Shown here piece after piece: positions 8,560 to 13,346 of a stretch of 13,346 bases of DNA; position 1 is the stretch's first letter, and every line of letters starts with the position of its first letter. The stretch is from Saccoglossus kowalevskii (Eukaryota > Hemichordata > Enteropneusta > Harrimaniidae): positions 1 through 13,346 of the forward strand of contig NW_003137847.1 in assembly GCF_000003605.2 (NCBI RefSeq), read 5' to 3'. The translations under genes were made by a program, and so were the position numbers. The notes below the pieces were generated by a model, which saw only the letters and a program-made list of their open reading frames with translations, ran no database searches and was not told where the DNA came from.

Positions 8560-9209
8560 CATACCACTCTGTGAAATCTGCATTGTACATGTGATGAAGC
8601 TGAGAAGTTGTAGGTTCGAGACACTGAATTGGGGAATCAGAGTCCAAGACTTGGTCAACATTAATAAAATTGATGCTGTTACCTCCACGCTTCTTTCTGC
8701 CCATTGGTCCAATGAATGTCCAACCAAGTAGTGTTCAAATACCATATGGTTGCTTCTTTTCACCACGACGCTCCTCAAGAACCCAATGTGCCTCGGGGAC
8801 ATCGTTCCCAATGAGGAGAGTAACGTCTTTAACTTCTATCTCTGGCAATTCTATATCATTCAGGTGAGACCATCCTTTTATATCCAACTTGGTCGGAATA
8901 CTGTCAGCTGCTATCGGTAATCTATCCGTTGTCCAAACTTTATCCAGTCGCACACCATTGACCAAATTTAGACCTCTTGCATCCATCTGTAATTCATGAC
9001 CATTAATCTGCCTCTGCATTCAGTGTGGACAATGTATAATTGACAGGTTTACCTGTAATGCCTAATTTATCAGCAAGGCTGTAAAGGCAGATAGACGAAT
9101 CAGAACCACTGTCGAGAAATGCATAGGTTTCAATCTCTTGGCCTCCATCTACCCCACTGACACGAACAGGAATCACCTGTAAACTCACGCGTGGTTGATT
9201 GGTTTGTGT
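8560..9209 (-). pseudogene. BEL/Pao A17 protease and linker of element B (frameshift and TGA)
   Basis: The segment starts near VSLQVIPVRVSG and carries the catalytic motif FLDSGSDSS, with the Asp codon at 9113-9111. The frame closes at 9005-9003, while similarity continues in another frame from about 9019 (GHELQMDARGL, then LIGNDVPEAHW near 8795-8765, the usual hydrophobic A17 segment). An in-frame TGA at 8737-8735 follows QPYGI, after which the same frame continues through LLGWTFIGPMG and a linker ending near MYNADFTEW at about 8565. A BEL/Pao element would next have RT; here a gypsy integrase fragment in a different frame takes its place. The protease would process Gag-Pol if it were intact. 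Confidence 0.8.
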
Positions 9210-10817
9210 AGCACTACATTGCGCCTTGCTTCCAATGACATTACTATGTCTCTCATTTTGAGCTGTGGTGGGAGTTTTCAGATTACTATTGCTGAATGTC
9301 TTGGGAGCTGCAGATGTTTGATATGCTGAGTTTGATGTTGCAAGATGAAGCAAAGGATGATGACTTTTACCACAGCCTACGATAGGGCAAATACGGCCAC
9401 TTCTACAATTCCTAGCCAAGTGAGGAGGTCTTGCTTCCAGGCAACAGTCACAGAGCCTGTGTTCCCTGATGAAGTCTTTTCTCTCTTGGAACGGTTTGAA
9501 CGTAAATTTTCGACAATGTTCAAATGCATGGCTACCACTGCAAAACAGACAACCTCTCCTGCCATTAGCTTCGATCATGGAAGTATCATCAGCACCAACA
9601 TCATTGGAGGCAAACTTAGAAGGAAGATTTATGGGAGGCGTGTCAGCTACATGTGTGGCCAATGTAGTAGCTTTACTTGGCTTTTGTCTTGATCTGACAT
9701 TTGAATCTTTTTCTCCATCAGGCTTAGATCCTACCAATTTACCAAATCTGTATTTGCAATTGCTGATCTGTTCCCCAGAAAGTGGGTAAGGTGCAGGAAT
9801 TCAGGTTCAGTGCCCACACTGATCAACTTGCCAGCTTGCTTGGCCCAATCTGATTGCAAGTATGATGGTAACCGCCTAACCACCTTTTCCAGGGTATCCA
9901 TTGAATTGATGTCAGCATGGAAATTCATTTGCTCTGAACTGAGGTGGCAATTCTTCATATCACGAGCCAATTTCTGCAGCTTATCCACTTCATATGCCTT
10001 TATCTGAGGTCCTTTCACCACTTTGTCAATTGTAGCATGCACTATGACGTGTTTCTGACCAAAGCTTGTAGAAAGGATCTTCCGGGCTTCTGTATATCCT
10101 CGCTCTGGAGGGAGAATTACACAGCTTCTGATTGCTTCCTTAGCTGCGCCAGTGCAGTGTTGGATAAGATATGATAGTTTGACATTATCATCCTTGACTA
10201 ATTGTTCTATGTTCACCTCAAAGTTTTTGATAAAGTTTGGATATGCAACCGGGTCACCATCGAAGGTATGAAACTCGTGTTTTGGTATACTCAAGTTAAT
10301 GGCTAATGCTTTGGTAGTCTCCAGCTGATTCTGTACAATGCATTCCATTGTCTTCTGTTGACTTTCTAACAGTTTCTGTAATTGGAACGTTTCAGAGAGA
10401 GCAGCACCATTACTTGACTTCTTCGGGGTCATCTGCTTCCCTATAGGCCCTCCTCTGTTATGATATTGTTCGTTGGTACCATGTGCATTATCAACGAAGT
10501 TTGTATGTTGTGGACTTGATGCCCCCGTAGTCTGAATTGACTATTGGCTGGACTACACGATGGTATATACGATTGGAAATAATTGCTCATCATTTCTTGT
10601 TGGGTCTGCCTCTGCAAACCAGGGAGTATATCAGACTTCTGGTCAGATTAAATTTCTTCATCTATAAAGTCTACTTCTACCTTAGCTTGTCTTACCCAAT
10701 TTTGAGCTTGCATAATTTCCATTTCTGCTTCCTGCTGCTCCCTCTCTTGACGCATCTGAAGCAGACGTTTTTCTGTTTCTTCTCGAATCTGCAACTCTTT
10801 TATGCGTTGCTTTATCT

Positions 10818-10824
10818 GTTTTTT
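10818..10824 (-). other. -1 slippery heptamer A AAA AAC in element B gag (second)
   Basis: On the minus strand the zero frame reads GAA AAA AAC AGA TAA. The A AAA AAC heptamer is in the phase required for -1 ribosomal slippage, and the -1 frame continues the Gag coiled coil (CAG ATA AAG...). A lost base in the A run gives the same picture, so function is uncertain. Confidence 0.3.
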
Positions 10825-11272
10825 TCAACTTTGAGTTGGTTTATCTCACAACGGGCTAAAGCGAGTTTCCTCCTTGCTTCCCTAGACACACGACTTGTCT
10901 TTGTATTGGAGTTGGAACCTATTCTACCATCCTCAGTATCCACATCCAAGAATTCTCCCTTGCCAGTATCCCATGGATTTGTCTTGTTTTCTTGTGGGAT
11001 TTGAGGCCAAGATGAAGTGTGTGAATCAACCGAGGCATTTGGCTCTGTGGTTAGAGTTGGCATGTGGACTTTCCTTTCCAAGAGAAATCCATGTTCCAAT
11101 GCGTCTTCCATTTGGTCGTCTATCTCTTCCTTTGGGCCAGGAGACTCCATTGTTTGGAATACCCATTCTCTGTGCCTCTGATCAAAATACTCCTTTCTTT
11201 CAAGCTCAACCTCGTATTCACTCGACAGCACCTCTTGCCATTGGAGATAGACACTGCATATATTCACGACAA

Positions 11273-11279
11273 GTTTTTT
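11273..11279 (-). other. -1 slippery heptamer A AAA AAC in element B gag (first)
   Basis: The zero frame reads AAA AAA AAC TTG TCG TGA on the minus strand. It is phased for -1 slippage, and the -1 frame continues an open coding stretch to 10812. The zero-frame stop lies three codons on, as at the second site. A one-base loss in this A8 run is the simpler reading. Confidence 0.3.
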
Positions 11280-11679
11280 TTATACGAGTTGAATATTTTC
11301 TCAAGAGCACAACTTTTCTTGCTTACTTCATGGTATGCTGCCTTTGTGGACATCATACTGTCTATCTCAGTGTAGACTCTGGTAAGATGACCGCCATATG
11401 AAGCTGTTGATTTCTTCAAACGATGCATCTTATCGAGTTGCATACTGGCTCGGTCCAGGTCAAATAACGTGTCCCTATTTTGCGAATATCTTTGATTCAG
11501 ACTCATTTCCCTGTCTTGCTCGGGTTTATGATCTAGGATATTACATTCACAGCACGATATTCACTTGACTGACAGCAGTATTACCAGTATGTACAAGGTA
11601 TGAAGGCAACACAAAATTATGATCTTCAGCGAAGGTTAAACAAGAACTATGTAGACATCACAAGCTCCCACAGGTAATA

Positions 11680-11700
11680 CAGTCTCTTACACCACCAACT
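11680..11700 (-). other. Primer-binding-site-like motif of element B
   Basis: Minus strand from 11700 reads AGTTGGTGGTGTAAGAGACT. TTGGTG at the junction of an LTR and a gag leader, and the near match to AGTTGGTGCTG at the element A LTR end, mark this as the LTR/primer-site border. About 180 bases of leader with no coding sign separate it from the gag ATG at 11506. The tRNA is not identified. Confidence 0.4.
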
Positions 11701-12512
11701 AGAAACGCGTACTCTGGTTATATCGTATATTTATATATTGTCAATCGTTACGGAATCAGAACAGGTTAGTAAATCTCCAGATATGGGTTCTAAATATACA
11801 AACATAAGGGAAACTATAATATTCGAAGTAATCAAACATTCTTATCATAAATGTACAGTAAATTAAATATACATTTCTCTTATATTGTGCAGAAGTCGAG
11901 CGATACACCATAAATATTACGCAAATAAATAGTACATAGTACATGCTAACTGAATATTTGTTCAACCATTTGACCCAGCCAAAGCACACATTGCATACCA
12001 TGTGCTTTATAAAACGTGCAGCTGACCACATGTACGCAATGTGTTTGGGCACAAAAAATGGGTGGCAAATAATATAAATAACAAAACAATTTTCAAGAAA
12101 TAAGTCTTAACAAATACTAGCGAATACTAACATTTACAGACTTGCAATAATAACCCAAAGTAAGAGTGATAAAATAGAGTTCATACGAGTACTCAAACTT
12201 GTAACAAATCACTGCCAATAATTTCATGCTGATGAAGCCAACAATGAAAAGAAAACCTTCCTTACCTCGTTTAGTGGCACCTTCCCGGACCGGTGTACAA
12301 ATGTTAGCAAACCTAGCAAGTTTCAGAAAACCCAATGCGGCAGGGCAATTCAGAGCAGACACAGAGACGTCTTCACTCTTCAGAAGCACATGCTGAACTG
12401 AAGACAATAGCCTGCCTAGCCCAGAGTTCACCACAGGTCAAACAGGTGAAACAAAGGAATCTAACTATGTAATCAATAACCAATCAGAGGGGAGGTTTGC
12501 ACAACTTACACA
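11691..12512 (-). repeat. Inferred LTR between element C pol and element B gag
   Basis: No second copy lies in the window, so this is inferred from position. On the minus strand it starts TGTGTAAGTTGTGC immediately after the purine tract GGGGGCGG, and ends near AGTTGGTGGTG ahead of a gag leader. The length, about 820 bases, is close to the 888 of element A, but the sequence is otherwise unlike it. Minus-strand features include ATTGG (inverted CCAAT) near the start at about 12480, TTTTATAAAG near 12005-12015 as a possible TATA box, and a strong splice-donor-like GAG/GTAAGG around 12265. Two open frames of about 100 codons inside it show no recognisable protein and are not called. The downstream end is uncertain by some 15 bases. 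Confidence 0.55.
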
Positions 12513-12525
12513 CCGCCCCCGAAAG
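12513..12525 (-). other. Polypurine tract of element C
   Basis: Minus strand reads CTTTCGGGGGCGG and is followed at once by TGTGTAAG, the inferred LTR start. It lies 104 bases past the integrase stop codon, as expected for a plus-strand primer. The C within the tract makes it imperfect. Confidence 0.6.
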
Positions 12526-12628
12526 GCGCACGTCACGAGGAGCCTTTCTAAATTTAAAGTTGCAGAACCGACAACTAAATGAATCATGTACATGAAAAGA
12601 AAAAATCATTGTTCTGTTCAACAAAAGT

Positions 12629-13346
12629 TCATTGTTCTATTTTCTTCTTGTGATGTAGTCTTTTACTACGACGTGGCATCGAATGATCACATCCATCTAC
12701 TTGTTCATGTATTTCCTTGGTGTCTTCTGCACCGATCTCTGCTGCTCTAGTTACTCCATCTTGTCTTTCCATCACAGTCTTGTGATCCATGTTGCCTTCC
12801 AATAAACAGAGCTTGCGCACATCTCTCCGTAAACATCCAGTGGAAGTCTTCACAAGAACATGACGAGTTGTACCAAATCGATCAGCAAAGGTCTGTTCGA
12901 CTTTTCCCAAAGGCCATTCACCTCGAGGAATATTTTCATTGACAACAAGTACCAAATCACCAATGGATAGGTTCCTTTTCGGCCTGCACCATTTCTGCCT
13001 TTCTTGTAAAGTTGGCAAGTACTCACGTACCCACCGTTTCCAAAACTCAGTTGCAAGATGTTGAGTTTCGGTTCTTCTTCTGTGATGACCATTTTCTTCT
13101 ATGATTTCACTCACCGACGTACAAGGATTTGGGCGTAGCAAAAGTAAATGGTTTGGTGTGAGTGGTTCAAGATCATCTGGATCATCAGATAAATGTGTTA
13201 GTGGTCGATTATTAAGAATCTTCTCCACTTCTGTAGTGAAAGTGAGTAGCGTTTCATCATCCACTAACCTGTTCCCTAATAAAGATCGAAGAATCTTTCT
13301 TATCGAACGAATCATCCGTTCCCAGACTCCACCTGCATGACTTGCT
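12629..13346 (-). CDS. BEL/Pao integrase C-terminal part with DUF5641-like domain (element C, partial)
   Basis: The frame is already open at the right window edge and ends at a TAA at 12631-12629, about 238 codons without a break. The first residues, SHAGGVWERMIRS, include the catalytic Glu of the DDE core (codon 13321-13319). ILNNRPLTH and LEPLTPNHLLLLRPN mark the end of the core. WKRWVREYLPTLQERQKW, the basic stretch RPKRNLSIGDLVLVV and GEWPLGKV are the post-integrase domain that closes BEL/Pao Gag-Pol. The tail is basic (RRSKRLHHKKK), possibly for nuclear import or DNA binding. The start lies beyond the window, and internal Met residues are not starts. This is the only unbroken retrotransposon coding stretch of length here, in contrast to element B immediately downstream. 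It may be the end of an intact element. Confidence 0.88.
   Translation of the reverse strand, partial: ASHAGGVWERMIRSIRKILRSLLGNRLVDDETLLTFTTEVEKILNNRPLTHLSDDPDDLEPLTPNHLLLLRPNPCTSVSEIIEENGHHRRRTETQHLATEFWKRWVREYLPTLQERQKWCRPKRNLSIGDLVLVVNENIPRGEWPLGKVEQTFADRFGTTRHVLVKTSTGCLRRDVRKLCLLEGNMDHKTVMERQDGVTRAAEIGAEDTKEIHEQVDGCDHSMPRRSKRLHHKKKIEQ

Larger units (their letters stand above)
9210..11506 (-). pseudogene. gag: BEL/Pao gag of element B (frameshifts and TAA)
   Basis: The ATG at 11506-11504 starts a helical N-terminus (GGHLTRVYTEIDSMMS). The frame changes by -1 at an A8 run (11281-11274) and again by -1 at an A7 run (10825-10819), each time within a stretch that is otherwise continuous. Then comes a coiled coil rich in Glu, Arg and Gln (about 10818-10660), a TAA at 10650-10648, and a further frame change near 10545-10530. 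The DUF1759-like core is open at 10432-9731 (FHTFDGDPVAYPNFIKNFE, then LIQHCTGAAKEAIRSC). A frame change at a G4 run near 9776-9773 leads to the zinc-knuckle part, with CLFCSGSHAFEHC (CX2CX3HX4C) near 9548-9510 and further Cys/His pairs down to about 9390. As in element A, Gag would coat and package RNA. Confidence 0.83.
8560..11690 (-). mobile_element. 5' part of a second BEL/Pao element (element B), truncated
   Basis: A minus-strand stretch holds leader, gag and protease of a BEL/Pao element and then stops near 8560, just past the protease-RT linker. RT, RNase H and integrase are absent. It is a different family from element A: the protease motif is DSGS rather than DTQS, and Gag differs throughout. 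The adjoining LTR-like sequence (about 11691-12512) is in the right place to be its 5' LTR. Five frame changes and two nonsense codons in about 2.9 kb show it is dead. Confidence 0.82.

Noticed and set aside
2948-8737. TGA codons inside otherwise continuous frames (2948-2950, 4647-4649, minus 8737-8735) as selenocysteine or programmed readthrough
   Set aside because: They fall at unrelated places in two elements already full of frameshifts, and a TAG (7113-7115) and a TAA (minus 10650-10648) behave alike; ordinary nonsense mutation is enough.
10537-11401. Plus-strand open frames of 155, 168 and 103 codons
   Set aside because: They mirror the minus-strand gag coiled coil of element B; the Glu/Lys codons read as Leu/Phe/Ser on the other strand.
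11756-12434. Two minus-strand frames of 98 and 105 codons
   Set aside because: Both lie in the inferred LTR, look hydrophobic/random, and match no family I recognise.
1-13346. CRISPR array, toxin-antitoxin, phage or other prokaryotic defence system
   Set aside because: No spaced short repeats, operons or bacterial genes; everything recognisable is eukaryotic retrotransposon sequence.

Overview
This is eukaryotic DNA from an invertebrate genome, and almost all of it is mobile-element sequence. Recognisable proteins are LTR-retrotransposon Gag, A17 aspartic protease, reverse transcriptase, RNase H and integrase of the BEL/Pao type, plus a Ty3/gypsy integrase scrap and a LINE ORF1 scrap. BEL/Pao elements are confined to animals and absent from mammals. 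The A+T-rich, repeat-dense make-up suits an aquatic invertebrate (mollusc, cnidarian, echinoderm or similar), but the phylum cannot be fixed from this sequence. I see no host gene, rRNA, tRNA, CRISPR array or prokaryotic feature.

Layout. (1) 1-433, minus: broken LINE ORF1-like fragment. (2) 470-8436, plus: a complete BEL/Pao element ('element A', 7,967 bp) with two nearly identical LTRs (470-1357 and 7550-8436), a gag-pol region (1506-7414) and a purine-rich tract just before the 3' LTR. Its coding region is dead: by eye six frameshifts, three nonsense codons, and loss of the first catalytic Asp of the integrase. (3) 8437-8559, minus: short Ty3/gypsy integrase zinc-finger fragment. (4) 8560-11506, minus: gag and protease of a second, different BEL/Pao element ('element B'), broken by five frameshifts and two stops. 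(5) about 11691-12512, minus: an inferred LTR, with a purine tract on its upstream side and a primer-site-like motif on its downstream side. (6) 12629-13346, minus: open 3' end of a BEL/Pao integrase ('element C'), running off the window. Pieces 4-6 have the order pol end - LTR - gag start, as two elements sharing one LTR would.

How the parts relate. Each intact BEL/Pao element would make one Gag-Pol polyprotein: Gag packages RNA, the A17 protease matures it, RT/RNase H copies RNA from a tRNA primer, and integrase inserts the DNA. No copy here can do this alone from the visible sequence. Element A shows no target-site duplication and its two flanks come from unrelated repeats, so the locus was rearranged after or during insertion.

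I found no previously undescribed system. The most useful leads are CTCF-like motifs in both LTRs of element A, two canonical -1 slippery heptamers exactly at the frame changes of element B gag, a BEL-to-gypsy chimeric joint near 8560, and a shared motif at the LTR 3' end of two otherwise dissimilar families.
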